From positions 47,194,255 to 47,258,254 of the forward strand of contig NC_053048.1 in assembly GCF_003473485.1 (NCBI RefSeq): a DNA stretch of 64,000 nucleotides, in the 5' to 3' direction. This DNA is from Medicago truncatula (taxonomy: Eukaryota > Streptophyta > Magnoliopsida > Fabales > Fabaceae). The position numbers and the translations under genes are program-made. Under the pieces are notes generated by a model that searched no databases, was not told the DNA's origin, and worked only from the letters and a program-made list of their open reading frames with translations. Below are positions 9,895-21,813 of this stretch, one piece after another. Each line of letters starts with the position of its first letter. Position 1 is the stretch's first letter.

Positions 9895-11603
9895 TTTTAA
9901 CAGTCAAAAAGGTCAAAGAAAGCAATATTAAATTATTTTTGTAATTAAAAAGTTATTTTGATTCGAGGCTATAAGAAGAACACATTTTGATAGAGGAACA
10001 CACTACAATTCCTTCGCAAGATTCATCTCGAGTACTCGCCGCATCAAAGAATATATCAACATTCTGGTACGGTATTACACTACACTCTCATTGGTTTCAT
10101 TCAAACTCTGGTTAAAATCTTGCTTAGAAATTAGATTATATCTCCATACTATTTAATTGATTTTTTTTTTTTTTTTATAGGTTTCTATTCCAAATGGACA
10201 ATGATGGAAATTTCGAATGGTTCTTGGGAAGGGAGTTCCAAATAGTATTGTATATGGGAAATATTTTGTCGGGGAGGGTAATTGACTATACCAATGATGC
10301 TGGGTGGTTCGTAGTTCAATATGAAGATGGTCACACAGACGAACTTTATTGGAAGGAGTTGTTGGAAATTATTTTGTCCTTTGGATGTTACGATTTTCCA
10401 TAAGAATTGGTGTCAACATTTAGGGTTATTCAGAATAATAAGAAATCTATTTGTAGATTTGAGAAGAATAATTTCTGTTCAAAAAATCTCAAAAATAAAA
10501 CAAAGAAAACAAAAAGAAACTAGATTGACTATTGTTGTACTTGTAACAATAGGATTATTGTTTTGTTAGAAGAAAAAAAAAAGGATTATTGTTGTTTTTG
10601 TATTAATAAGAGCATTGGTTATTAAAGATGTATGACATCAACAATATTTGCTATGATATAATTCAAAGAAATGAAACAAATGCTGATTTTCCATTAAAAA
10701 AAATGTTGATCTCTTTAGCAGAAGCTTCTTCTGGATATCATTCTTTGCAGGGTGGACTTTATAAAGAAAAAATTAAATTAAATTGAAGATCTAATAATAT
10801 AGTTACTTTAAAAGCTAATGAACATGTAACCAAAAAAAAAGAAGCTAACGAACAAAGCGAGTTTGACGTGCCAATTGAACAAAACATTTTATTCCATTCT
10901 ATTTGATTCTTAAAATTTCAGGAAATCTATTATTTTTTTTTTTGAAAGAAGGAAATCTAAATTTTTTGTTTTGTTATATTTTGCAAAATGTATCAGATGT
11001 AAGATAAAATTTATGTATTATTTCATTCTAAACTGTATATTAAAAATTATGAAAGGTAGAGAAACATGTCTGATATATTTTTTTTCTAACAAGTAAAAGT
11101 CAATAGTACCGGTGTAATTTTGGAATTTGCAAAACAAAAAAAAAAAAAAACACACATGATATTTGGTAGAAAGGAATACGAAGATGTACTTGCAGGTCAC
11201 ATACATGATATTTGGGGGTGTGTTTGCATCACATGTGATGTGAAACTAGATTCCATAAAATGTCAAATATTGATAAAATGAGAACAAAAAAATCTCCACA
11301 CACAAAAATGATGGTTGACACTATTGAAATATTTGAGTTTCAAGTTTCAACTACTTTCTTCCCATCTCAAAATCAGTGTGTATATGCTTCCTCCGTCTGT
11401 TTTTATAACATATCTATTGCGGTGTAAAAAAAGTGCTTGTAAAATAGTGCGTCGGTGTATTAGAGAAATTAGATTAACATCATTAACGTTGAAATACTCT
11501 CTCTACATAATCATTTTTTAGATTCATTGAAAAACTGATATATTTGGTTTATATTATAGATCAAATACATCAATTATTCAATTAACCTAAAAAAATGGTT
11601 TTT
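9895..11603. repeat. Copy B of the decayed tandem segmental duplication
   Basis: This partner of 6040-8995 keeps the complete 5' half of the Tudor-like gene. It lacks both the unique stretch at 6825-7050 and the 1.45-kb inverted-repeat transposon. At about 11290-11320 it carries the unoccupied target CACACAAAAATGATGGTTGA, so it is the pre-insertion state. The end of similarity is the small MITE-like hairpin at about 11500-11600 (TTTTTAGATTCATTGAAAAA ... CAATTATTCAATTAACCTAA). Confidence 0.8.
10194..10403 (+). CDS. Small Tudor-like protein (PTM/DIR17-type), probably truncated
   Basis: The ORF of 69 codons starts MDNDGNFEWFLGREFQIVLY, continues MGNILSGRVIDYTNDAGWFV and VQYEDGHTDELYWKELLEI, and ends at a TAA at 10401-10403. 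The order 'GR-x-F ... G-x-V-x-Y ... GW-F-V-x-YEDG-x-x-EL-x-W-x-ELLEI' fits the compact Tudor domain I know from plant PTM and drought-induced DIR17 proteins. Upstream, a GT...AG pair (donor after about 10067, acceptor TTTATAG at about 10180) suggests a 5'UTR intron, and transcript-like sequence begins near 9990. Compared with copy A, one extra base at about 10365-10375 and one missing base at about 10405-10415 shift the frame, cutting off the basic C-terminal tail. It could be expressed as a domain-only protein or be a decaying gene. Tudor function (methyl-lysine or methyl-arginine reading) is only inferred. Confidence 0.45.
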   Translation: MDNDGNFEWFLGREFQIVLYMGNILSGRVIDYTNDAGWFVVQYEDGHTDELYWKELLEIILSFGCYDFP

Positions 11604-13587
11604 TAGTTATAATATTAGTAGTGATCAGAGGGGGTATATCGTAAAATCAGTTTAGCGTGTTTATGTCTAAGGCGCCAATGATGGTGTGTGAGGTGTATGG
11701 TTCATGCATGAGGCGCCTGCCACGGATATGGGTCATAAAAACTGAATTTTTTGGTAAATGTGAGTTTGGTCATCACCAAAAGAGATAATTATTTGGAAAA
11801 CTTAAGGGCTTAGAATTGAAAACTTTTAGGTGATATTCTAGGGGTTAGAAAATACATTATAAACACTTTGGATAATGATGATTCATTGGAGGAATGATTC
11901 AAGCTTTCTCTAGTGAGGTTTAGTTGTTATCAAGTGGGGGTTGAAAGAGAAAAAAAAGGGAAATTAGGGATAGTTCTTGGCCAGCAATTGTAAATAATTT
12001 TCTAGTCATTTTTGTAACTCTCTTGAGAGAAAGAGTCATTGGTAGTGAAACATAGAGATCTTTCCTCTCTAGGCGTAGGTCATATAAGTCAAGCTGGATA
12101 ACCAATTTTGATGTATTTTTTACTCATTTTTCTTTATTATTGTTCTTTGGATTGATTGTGTGGATTTACTATACATGTAGGTTTTAGATTTGTTTTAGAT
12201 TAAATCCCTATCTACTTGTAGTTTAGTTTTTTATTGTCATTATTAGTTGTTTCACTTTTTTGTTGAAACTCTCAAAAATTAAGATAATAAATATTAAAAT
12301 AATTAAGTCATAATATTTTGTGTGTTACTTTTAACATGTAAAACAACTTCTTCATTTAAGGTAGTAAAAATTATTTATAATTTGTAATTGCCAAAAACTA
12401 CTGGTTTAAAGTTCGAATTGCTAATCAAGCTCATCAAGTCATTAGGTCACTGATCAAGATATTCTGTAACATTTATGTATTATCAATCAAATTATAAAAA
12501 AAAATGTGCTAGGAAATTATTTATTTGAAAATTTAAAAGCAATCAAATTTGTCTGTGATTTTTCCACTTATAGATAAATTAGTACGATAGTAACTTTTTT
12601 TCTCTTATCAAAATGGACCTTATGATGTGGTAGTGGCGTGACGTCCACATGGGATGTCACATACCCTCTAACATAAAAACATGAAAGAGGGACTACGACG
12701 ATTGATGTGTTACAAATTTGGAGACATATTTACCTATTTGTAAAATTTAAGAGTTAAAATGATTAACACTTACAGTTTTTAGGATCAAATTCGTAACATG
12801 AAAATAAAGAAGTCATGGTAAAGAATCTCTTTAGGTTTGACCAAAGCTTTTGCATTTGAATTCAATCATAAAAATGTAAAAATATTAAAAATCCTGAGAA
12901 AGAATTTTATCAATTATTGTAGTTCCAAAAAAAATCGATAAGTAAGTTCCCTTTCCATGTTATCTTTTGATTAAGAATACAAAAGAATAGGCATTAAAAG
13001 ACTAATGATTAGATACGGATGCTAAAGCCAACAGATTCTTCTCTTACTTTTTCTAATCATATTTAAATTTAAATTTAATCAATGGAGGAACACCACATGT
13101 ATGGAATGGAATTGCAAGGACATGTGCCTACCAATCAAAAGGACAATTAAGAACATGGACAGTTAATACCTGTAGTGTCACGAGAGATTGCTTCAAACCC
13201 ATTCTAGTACATGAACAAAAAAGATATAGTCAAAGTTTCACTAACGTGCGCCGTAACAGGACATAACAAAACTACTTACCGTCCTTGGTCGTACGTACGT
13301 CCAGTTAGTGATGTCAACTCTTTATTTATTTATTATATTATCAATTGCATAATTAATCCCTCCCTCAAAAAAAGGGAATAATTTAATCCTTGATAAAGAT
13401 AAGTAATCAAGAAAGAGACAAATAATTTTTGCTGAATCAGCTGCATTGTCAGACAAGGCAAATGGTAGTAACCAATAATTTAAGAATCTGACTGGAGATG
13501 CAACGCATATTCATTCGGGTCATGGTTGGATTGATTCAGTTTCATATACAAATAAATAATAGATAAATATTTGAAAATAAAAAGTAT
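11604..13587. other. Gene-free stretch with possible retroelement debris
   Basis: No coding region with family features. Positions 11600-12250 have a different texture (phrases such as CTCTTGAGAGAAAGAGTCATTGG), reminiscent of a decayed LTR, but I could not find TG...CA ends, a primer-binding site or a second copy. The rest is AT-rich. Confidence 0.35.
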
Positions 13588-14083
13588 GGTTAAATATGTT
13601 TTTGGTCCTTATAAATATATTAACTTGTTGTTTTAGTCATTTTAAAATTTTCCTTCAACTTTTAGTCTCTAAAAAATTTTCCCTTTAAAAAAAATAAAAA
13701 ATTTCCACCTTCACTTTTGATCTCTCTTTTAAAGTAAACTCATAAATAAAATTTTGCATAAAAATTCATAATATTATAAGAATCTCTCAAAAAAAATTTA
13801 ATTTTTTTTAACAAATCATGATTTTTTATATTTTTTATGGTTAAAAATTCATATTAAATTTATGTTTTGCTAAAAAATTATAATGTTTTTTGGTAAAGAT
13901 TTTTACAATATTCTACATATTTCTGCACAATTTCATTAAAAAAAAAAATACTAAAATTAACTTTAAAATAGGGACCAAAAATAGTGATTGAAAAATTTAT
14001 GGGGACTAAAAGTTGAAGGAAAATTTTAGAGGGACTAAAACGAAAAGTTAATATATTTATATGGACCAAAAACATATTTAACC
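13588..14083. mobile_element. Mutator-like MITE ('GGTTAAATATGTTTTTGGTCC' family)
   Basis: Both ends read GGTTAAATATGTTTTTGGTC inward. The inverted repeats run about 95-105 bp at roughly 90% identity (13588-13690 and 13980-14083), including TTTCCTTCAACTTTTAGTC. The flanks show a weak shared 'aaaaagt/acaaagt'. This long-TIR type is very common in legume genomes. The interior is non-coding. Confidence 0.85.
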
Positions 14084-14829
14084 ATACAAAGTAAAACAAA
14101 TGAAGATATGTTTTAACTGTGGTTTAGTATGTTCAAAAAGACTATTAAAATTGGAATCAAACCAACCAACAAACCTACTAATTTTCAGTTCAAATATTGA
14201 TTTTGAATTAATTAATTTTGTAAAATTAATTTTATTTAAAATTGAATAAATGTAAAGTAGTTATATATAAATACATTTACGTAAAAATGAGTTGAACGAA
14301 GTGTGAAAATTACGTTTAAACATAAAAGTTAGAGATCATAGCTTTAAGTTAAAACTAATTTTGATAAATTCAATTATATTCAAGAATCATCAAACATGTC
14401 AAAATCAATTGAACACGAATCAATTATGATTGCTCCAAATGTAGAACCAAAAATAATACGCATGAATCAACAACAATGATATGTGTATTTATACCTTTAG
14501 TTTTCTTAACTCATTTAACATGTATCTCTCTTTTTCCATCACATCTTTTAACATATCATATCTCTCTTAAGATGTAAAGTAGATGTTAGATCATAAAATA
14601 TTTTCCCTAAATTAATTCAGTTCGATGGAGAAACAACGAATAATCACGAAAGTAAAAAACAGACAATAGAAGAAAAAAAAATCAATAACCCTTTGTTTTA
14701 TTCTATACCGATATTTCGTTATTTTTGTCACGGTACTAAATAGCGACACTCGTTTTAAAAATATTGGTAGTGTGACTTCCACTAGGCTACTCACGTTCTA
14801 GGGGAGGTTGTTTCTGACTTTACCGTGCA
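14084..14829. other. Upstream region of the ALS3-like gene
   Basis: AT-rich, with no credible ORF. The 60- and 75-codon minus-strand frames here are antisense or non-conserved. It probably contains the promoter. Confidence 0.4.
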
Positions 14830-14835
14830 TATATA
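14830..14835 (+). promoter_or_regulatory. Candidate TATA box for the ALS3-like gene
   Basis: TATATA lies 53 bp before the chosen ATG, in the context GTGCATATATACACG. If used, the 5'UTR would be only about 25-30 nt, so a more distal promoter is also possible. Confidence 0.35.
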
Positions 14836-14887
14836 CACGTTATCATCTAAGCAACTTTTCAGCCTCATCATCACAATCATCACCACC

Positions 14888-16414
14888 ATGGAATCAATTT
14901 TACTCAAAACCATGTTAGTCCAGAACCACACATTACAGCAGCAAGTCCCTTTTGTGGGCATGGATTTGTCATGGTTGAGTGAGTTTCTGAAAGGCATGGT
15001 GAAACCTGTTTGCGCCACTGCAGTGGTGTTTCTTGCATTAGGCTTGTCCTTCTCTCAGAAACTTGGTCTTGAGGTGGAGATGATTATTGCTGTTCTTAGA
15101 GCTTTTCTTCAACTCTCTATTATTGGCTTTGTTTTGCAGTTCATATTCAACCAGGATAACTCTGGATGGATCCTCCTAGCATACCTTTTCATGGTCTCTC
15201 TATTTTCTCATTCATTTTTTAACGTTGTTCAAGTTTAACTGCCCCCTTTTCTTAGTTTTGGAAGTTCTCTACATTTTGTTTCAAGTTAGGAAATTGTTCA
15301 ATTAATGTTTTTGTCTATCAATGATTTCAAACAATATTGGTGTGGTACAAATAAGCCACTTGGATCTCTTAAGTTTGTGAAGCATCATGTGATCAGGTTT
15401 TTTATCTGAATTATGTATATCAAAATTCACCGGTTTTGAAGAGTCGATCATTTAAAACTTTGAAGAATTTAGTCTCAGCAATTGTGCACGAAAAATGAGA
15501 TACAATCCAAAATTTTATGGTCTCTTTCTAAAAATATCTTCATATGTTGATAAATCATGTAAAAAAGGACAGTAGTAAATAGTTTGACGATTAATGATTA
15601 AGTTAATATGAAGCTCATGTAACTTGTTGATTAAGTTGCTCTGTTTGCAACTTTGTTGAATTTAATAAGAAATTCAGTTAATCAAAATCTAGACTAATCT
15701 ATATGTTGTTTTATTGTAGGTTTCTATTGCTGGTTATACTGCGGGTCAACGTGCGAAACAAGTGCCTCGTGGAAAATTGGTAGCCGGGGCTTCCATTCTA
15801 ACAGGAACTGCCATAACTATGTTTGTTCTAGTGGCACTCAGCGTCTTCCCTTTCACTCCCAGATATATCATCCCTGTTGCAGGCATGATGGTTGGAAACT
15901 CAATGACCGTTACCGGAGTTACCATGAAAAGACTCAGAGACGACATCAAAGCACAAATGAACTTGGTATGTCATCTAACACGAACCTCCTTCAGCGTCCC
16001 AAATCATTATGATTTCGACGATAGTATTTGTTTGAAAATTGTACTAATAAATAGAAATATAGTAGATTTAATTAATTTCTATATCATATGAATTTATGCC
16101 AGGTTGAGACGGCATTGGCTCTTGGTGCAACCCCAAGACAAGCAACACATCAACAAGTGAAAAGGGCATTGATCATAGCACTTTCTCCAGTGGTGGATAA
16201 CACAAAAACAGTGGGTCTAATATCCCTTCCAGGGGCCATGACTGGTCTCATTATGGGAGGGGCATCACCCTTGGAAGCCATTCAGCTACAAATTGTTGTG
16301 ATGAATATGATGATTGGAGCTGCAACTATTAGTAGCATAATGGCTACATATCTATGTTGGCCAGCATTTTTTACCAAGGCCTACCAATTGGAAACCAAAG
16401 TCTTCTCAACTTGA
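14888..16414 (+). CDS. ALS3: ALS3/STAR2-like membrane protein (aluminium tolerance)
   Basis: Three exons (14888-15193, 15720-15965, 16103-16414) with GT-AG introns join in frame to 287 residues, close to the family's usual length. The ATG is chosen for its ACCATGG context; frame upstream of it is open but starts without ATG. The protein is very hydrophobic, with about seven membrane segments, for example CATAVVFLALGLSFSQ, FLQLSIIGFVLQFIF and IMFVLVALSVFPF-like stretches. It has the UPF0014 family signatures SIAGYTAGQRAKQVPRG, VAGMMVGNSMTVTGVTMKRL, ETALALGATPRQA, KTVGLISLPGAMTGLIMGG and QIVVMNMMIGAA. In Arabidopsis and rice this ABC-type transmembrane subunit pairs with the ATPase STAR1 and is needed for aluminium tolerance. 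That role is from family knowledge; no ATPase domain is present here, as expected. Proximity to the RS2Z and ABCG genes matches Arabidopsis chromosome 2 order as I recall it. Confidence 0.93.
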
Positions 16415-18029
16415 TTTGATTAATTATAAATTAATTTAATCCAACTTGACTTCCAAGGGATACAGCCAAATTAAGTCTATGTGTATATTTTAGTAGCCGT
16501 AATTTTTTTGTTTGATATGTCTATCAATGGGGTTTTTTTGACAAAAGAAAATCTTAATATGATAATTGCAAGAGGATAACAAAAAGAATTTGATCTTTCT
16601 ATTTTTTGGTTGCTTAAAGGATTGGATTACTTTAGAACGAGTTTAGAGTATAAAGTATGAAACAATTGTCATAAAAAAATTATGGAATCAAAATTTTATT
16701 CATAAATTATACAAAATAAGTTTTTGGCAATAAATTTTCTAGTCGGTAGTCATGAAAATTTGTTAATTTGGATTTCAATAAAATTGAATTATAAATTGTT
16801 CTACGTACGAATGAATGAAACACTTGAACTTTATTTAAATGCACAAAGGAAAGCTAGCTGAAAATTGTGCATCTATATAGTGCAGAATGGGAAGCATCTA
16901 GTTCAATTGCTGTTGTCCACTTAAATTCACAACGAACGATTAAAAGAAAAAGTTAACACTCACAAATTGACAATAATTTGATCGAATATATAGTTGAAGA
17001 CGTCCCTATCTATGGTTTGACAGTATTGATTCTTGCTTTATTAGTAAGATTCTGATTTCCAGAGAGCAAAAAACAAAATTATAATAATTCTATGACAACA
17101 AACATAATATTTGGATTTAACATGATGCAGTGTTCTATTAAAAACTTGTTTACACACTAGAGATACTATTTGTGAAGACATTTTAAGTTTAACAAAATAA
17201 TATTATCTCTGTGATTCATAGATATGTTTCCAAAAATGTTTACACCGTTATTCATAGAAATTCATCTCTTAATACTTCTTAATTATAAGGTTTTTTTTTT
17301 TTTAACTACTTGCTTAAAAGGTTTGAAAGAGTATAGACTATAACTATGGGTTATCTTAAAACGTTGGTTGTACTTAACTTTTTGTACAAGAAAAGATAGT
17401 TAGATAGTTAGATCATTGACTTTGTTTTATTTTGTTGTTTTGGTAGGAAAAGAGGGGCAAATGTCCTTATTGACTTTATTATATTCATTATTTTTAAGAA
17501 GAACAAAACTTTAAAATTAGAGTAAAAAGAAAATAACTTCAATGTTTATGTCTAGTGGTTAAAAGACATATTTTCAATTAAAAGAATTTAAATTTAAATT
17601 TATTGAATAACAAATGTATTTGTTCTATATTACATTTACATATTAAATACATTATAGTTATTCGATAACTTTAAAAAATAAGATATTTATAATTGAGATT
17701 GGAGGAAGTTAGAGTAAGTTTTTTTTTCCTTGAATTGAATTACTTTTTCTTCACTTAAAATTTCTGAAAAAAGGTAAAAATATATATATATATTTTGTAC
17801 CAAAAGAATCCAGTTTGTTCCATACTTCCATTAAATAAAGCAGCTGCGACCCAGCCACCAACCTTTGAACCTTTCCCGCGACATATTATTCTTCCTTGGC
17901 GATCACCTTCAAACGTCGTCGTTTAACATTCAAAGACCTTCGAATCCGATCCATTATTCACCAAATCCAATTCCTCTAAATTTCAATTTTGTATGTTAAT
18001 TCTTAATCGATCACCCAAATTTCCTTGCA
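16415..18029. other. Intergenic region and 5' leader of the next gene
   Basis: No gene visible. The ALS3-like 3'UTR probably ends near 16500-16550. TATATATATATATTTT at about 17780-17797 could serve as the TATA element of the gene starting at 18030. The pyrimidine-rich, less AT-biased 17830-18029 looks like its 5'UTR. Confidence 0.4.
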
Positions 18030-19905
18030 ATGTCCGTTCAACATCTGCAAAATTCTAGGGTTTCTCGCCTCTTCTTATTCTCCTTCATATTCTTCTTCAC
18101 CTATTTTCCAGGTCCTTAACAAACACCTCATTTCATTCATATATCTCAGCAAAGTTTTCATGTAATTTGATATTGATTATTCAACTTTTTTTTTTTTTTT
18201 TTTTTGTTTCACAGGTTTGGTATTATCCGCGGTGGTGACCCTAAGTTCCATTGAGATTTTCACAACCCATGAGTGGCTAAGACCCACTCCATCTGTCTAT
18301 TTTCGATGTAGCGGCGACAACAAAACCATTTTACCTGATGTCAAAAAAAAACATGTTCTTTATGCTTTTAAGGGTGAAGAGTCTTGGCAGGTTGCTACTC
18401 TTTTTGTTTTCTTGTGTTTTGCATTCCTTCGCATTTAATTATTGCTAATTAATTGATATTATATTAAGGGCATGTTTGGATTGACTTATTTGAGCTTATC
18501 TTCTGGTATAAGTGTATTTGTGAGACTGTTCGCAATACCGTATGAAAACAATTTTGACATGTATATAAGTTGTTGTTTTATGCTTATTTCCATTAGCTCT
18601 TCGTGGTAGCTCATAGCTAATACATACACACTTATATGATTAGCGCTTATGCTATAAGTCTTTAATTAAGTTGTTTATCTAAATAGGGTCTATGTGTTTG
18701 TTAGAACCATTTTTAGTTTCATTTTTCAACTCTTGCTGATTGGCTTAGGAAACTGAAACATAGTTGTATACAATTCAGGTGTGTTTGGATCTTTAGTTTC
18801 AATTAGCAACTACTGAGATTTTGCTTTGTGCTTTCAGCCTTTGACTGAATTTACAGCTAGAAAGTGCAAGCGATGTGGATTCTATGAGAAAGACAGTGTT
18901 CTTTCTGATGATGAATTTGATGAGTGGGAGCTGTGTCCTTCTGATTTTACTGCCCCTGATGGAAAATATGTCCACTTCAAGGAAAAAGAACTTAATGCTA
19001 GTTTTATATGCCCTGAATGCTTATCTTTTTCTAATGGTGAGCCTCTTGCAACCTTTGAAATTTCTTTTACTGCTATCGTGATATTTGTCCATGCAAACTA
19101 CTTTGTTGATGCCACTGCAGCAATTATTAAGTTGATCAAAAGAAGTTAATTACAAATTTGGTTATTGATTCTTCCCATTTCTAGTAATGATGTATGATAC
19201 TTACACTTTGGTGCATTTATTTCAAATTAGTGTAGATGACTATAATCATTTATTGTAGAGGAGTTTCTGACCAAAGGATACTTGTGTGTATTTATTTAGA
19301 TAATTTAGCTGAGAATCTAAGGGAAAAGATATATCCTGAAACTTTCCCCTGTAATCAACAAACGCATTTATCTTTGATGCTATAACCTTCGGTAGTTAAG
19401 TATCATTCCACCTTTTGGGATAAGGCTTGAACGCTTCATTGTTGTTGATATTAGTACCATACATGATACATCTGAAAGTTTTTTCTTCTCAATGATGATT
19501 ATTTATTTTGTCGTTGTGGATCTGGAAACCACTGGTCATTCCTGTGTTTGTTCCTTTTATACATCTAAATAAACCTCGAAATTATTTTTCTGGCGATATA
19601 TGCTTACATCTATACCAGTATACTAGGTAATCTCTGAAATTGTATGTTTTGCAAAGAAATTAATTGTGTTCATATGTACAGATACTATATCTGCATCTGA
19701 CGGGAATCATAAAGGAAAGGGAATGAATGTGGGAGTTATCGTTTTGCTTACCGTTTTGGTTTCAACTGTACTGATCGCGGGAGCCGTGGGAACATATAAG
19801 TACTGGCAAAAGAGGAAGAGAGAACAGGATCAGGCTCGATTTTTGAAGTTATTTGATGAAGGTGATGACATTGAGGATGAGCTCGGCCTTGGCACAATCA
19901 TATGA
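18030..19905 (+). CDS. Plant single-pass membrane protein with Cys-rich luminal domain
   Basis: Four exons (18030-18111, 18215-18390, 18838-19036, 19682-19905) with GT-AG introns sum to 681 nt, giving 226 residues. The N-terminus (MSVQHLQNSRVSRLFLFSFI, then FFFTYFPG) is a convincing signal peptide. Residues about 30-150 form a luminal/extracellular part with possible N-glycosylation sites (NKT, NAS) and a C-x2-C ... C ... C-x2-C pattern (RKCKRCGFYEKD, LCPSDF, ICPECLSFSN) that could bind a metal or form disulphides. One membrane helix follows at about 169-191 (VGVIVLLTVLVSTVLIAGAV), then a short cytosolic tail ending DEGDDIEDELGLGTII. I recognise it as a conserved plant family of unknown function (possibly the one Pfam calls DUF7953; not certain). 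Intron 2 contains a hAT-like MITE. No function can be assigned. Confidence 0.85.
18468..18690. mobile_element. hAT-like MITE in intron 2 of the membrane-protein gene
   Basis: The left end is GGGCATGTTTGGATTGACTT and the right end GTTGTTTATCTAAATAGGGTC, inverse complements in the outer 14 bp. Internal motifs (GAGCTTATCT, GTGAGACTGTT, ATAAGTTGTT) match the element at 24665-24931, so the two belong to one family. It lies wholly within an intron. Confidence 0.75.
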
Positions 19906-20713
19906 TAGTTTAACAAATTTCCTTCTGTACAGTAGGCTTTTCTCTCACAATTTTGTTGATGAAAATATATTTTGGTTTGGCGTTCAAATTTCACCATAAG
20001 AGATAGTTCTAGTTTTCAATGTGGACAGCAATAATGCTACTGTCTATAGTCACCTGTACAGACTACACATTTTATATGGTACTTTATCTGACAAAACTGC
20101 CCAAACATAAGTAAAAATACATCCATTGATTCTTCCATTTTTCAAATTAGATTAAAGACTAAATTAAGTGTACTGTGTAATACTGGTGGGGTGAAGACCC
20201 AGATGTCGTCAAGGGTTTGTGTATGTTTGGCAGAAATGAATTTTTACCAGCCACTGCAGTAATAATCTCAGTGGTTGATAAAAAATCCAACGACTACCGG
20301 CAAATCCTGGTCAGCACTTCGATAAATTCATAAAGCTTTCTTGAGACGTTTTGAATATTACGTTTATTTAGCATAGACTGAAATGTTACATCTGTTTTTT
20401 ATTTTCAGTCGTTGATTTGTACCATGATTTTGTATAACTTATAAATCTTTAGTTCTCACGTTTATACTAGAAGTTTATAATTACTGAGTAAAATAAAAAA
20501 TCATCAGAAACTTCAAAAAATCTTGTCTTCCATTATACACATGTCGACTATTTGATCTCAATTCATATTTATATAGTTCCACTATCTAGTACAGTTATCA
20601 GATAGTGTACTCTCCTTTTTAACTAAAGTTCTGTTTGGTTGGAGGTGAATGGAGAAGGGTAGGGGCGGAGGTGTGGAGGATGGGATTATTTTAAACTTGG
20701 ACAAAGTTGTCTT
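19906..20713. other. 3' flank and intergenic sequence
   Basis: No gene visible. The first 200-300 bp are probably the 3'UTR of the preceding gene. A 'CTGTTTGGTTGGAGGTGAATGG' phrase at about 20630 looks like one end of another hAT-like MITE without a clear partner. Confidence 0.35.
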
Positions 20714-20840
20714 CGTGAGCATAACTCAATTGATATGGACATTACAAGTAATATGCAGGGGTTGAGTTCGAACAGTGTATTCCCCCGCTTATTCACCTTA
20801 GGTTAATTTCTGGCCAACAACTAGTTGACTAAAATAAACC
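20714..20840 (+). mobile_element. tRNA-derived SINE fragment
   Basis: GTGAGCATAACTCAATTGAT corresponds to a pol III box A (TAGCTCAGTTGG-like), and GAGTTCGAAC about 40 bp later corresponds to box B. The following TTCCCCCGCTTATTCACC is typical of tRNA-related legume SINEs. Both boxes are mutated, so it is an old copy. The 3' end is not sharply defined. Confidence 0.6.
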
Positions 20841-21813
20841 CAAGTCTTACTAATGGGGCACAAAGTTGGATATATTATTATTACGAAGAATCAAAACCCA
20901 AGTCTTCAAGTAGTAGTAACAACCGCAAATTAATAAGAAGACTTGGATATACATATGCGTTCCAATTGAATCCAACCGACAAATAGGATAGAAAAGAGTT
21001 GCATTGATCATTGATTGAGTCAAATTAGTGAAGTCTGAAGCCTGATGATGAACAACTGTGACTACTAACTTCAGAAAAATGTCATCTGGATTTGACCAAC
21101 AGGAGAATGCCTCATCAAAATGTCTCTTCTCATTCCTAAGAAAAACAAGTTACATTTTCAGAAACCAGCTGGGGTTTTGTCCAATAATGGGGCACAAGAA
21201 CATCCATATATTGAGCTGCATCCAACAGACTTCTTCAACCCGACCAGTTATGCCTAAAAAAGGTGCAGTCTTTTCCTCCCACACCATATCCCCCACACGT
21301 CAACATGACAACTATAATTTGCCTCTCTTGCTGCGGGTTTATAGACAGAATTATATCTTTCATAAGTTCAAAAACAAATTATGAAAAATAAATTATGAAG
21401 ATATTTTTCATAAGTTCAAAAACAAGCCAACCCAACCAGGACCAAGCGGAGATGACAAATGTGGCTTCCAAAATCCCATGCACTAAAATTAAGTCTCGAT
21501 AGATTATCATTTTTCATAATAGCACTAATGTAAGAAAAAGGAACTAGAACTCTAGGATTTGAAGATGCAGTTTTAAAATTTCTCACAAGCAAATATATTT
21601 AAAGTTATGCAATGTTAGAAACTTATTTTCAAACAAGTAACAATTGTTGCAACCAACAGAGGTTTAAAAATTTAAAATAGCATACACAACCATTGTTCAT
21701 AACCATAAGCATCATTAAGCATTCAAAAAGAGATGGATATAGTGCATTTCATAAACAAAACATATGAATATCCTTGGCCACGTCCTGAGCTGATTTATAA
21801 GAAAAAATACTTC
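20841..21813. other. Intergenic / 3'UTR region of the RS2Z gene
   Basis: No gene supported. The 108-codon frame at 21058-21384 lacks an initiating ATG and any domain. The last few hundred bases probably hold the 3'UTR of the minus-strand SR-protein gene. Confidence 0.4.

Noticed and set aside
11604..12250. Solo LTR
   Set aside because: Texture is suggestive, but TG...CA ends and a target duplication could not be found.
21058..21384. 108-codon plus-strand ORF downstream of the RS2Z gene
   Set aside because: No ATG initiation, no domain, lies in the likely 3' region of a minus-strand gene.
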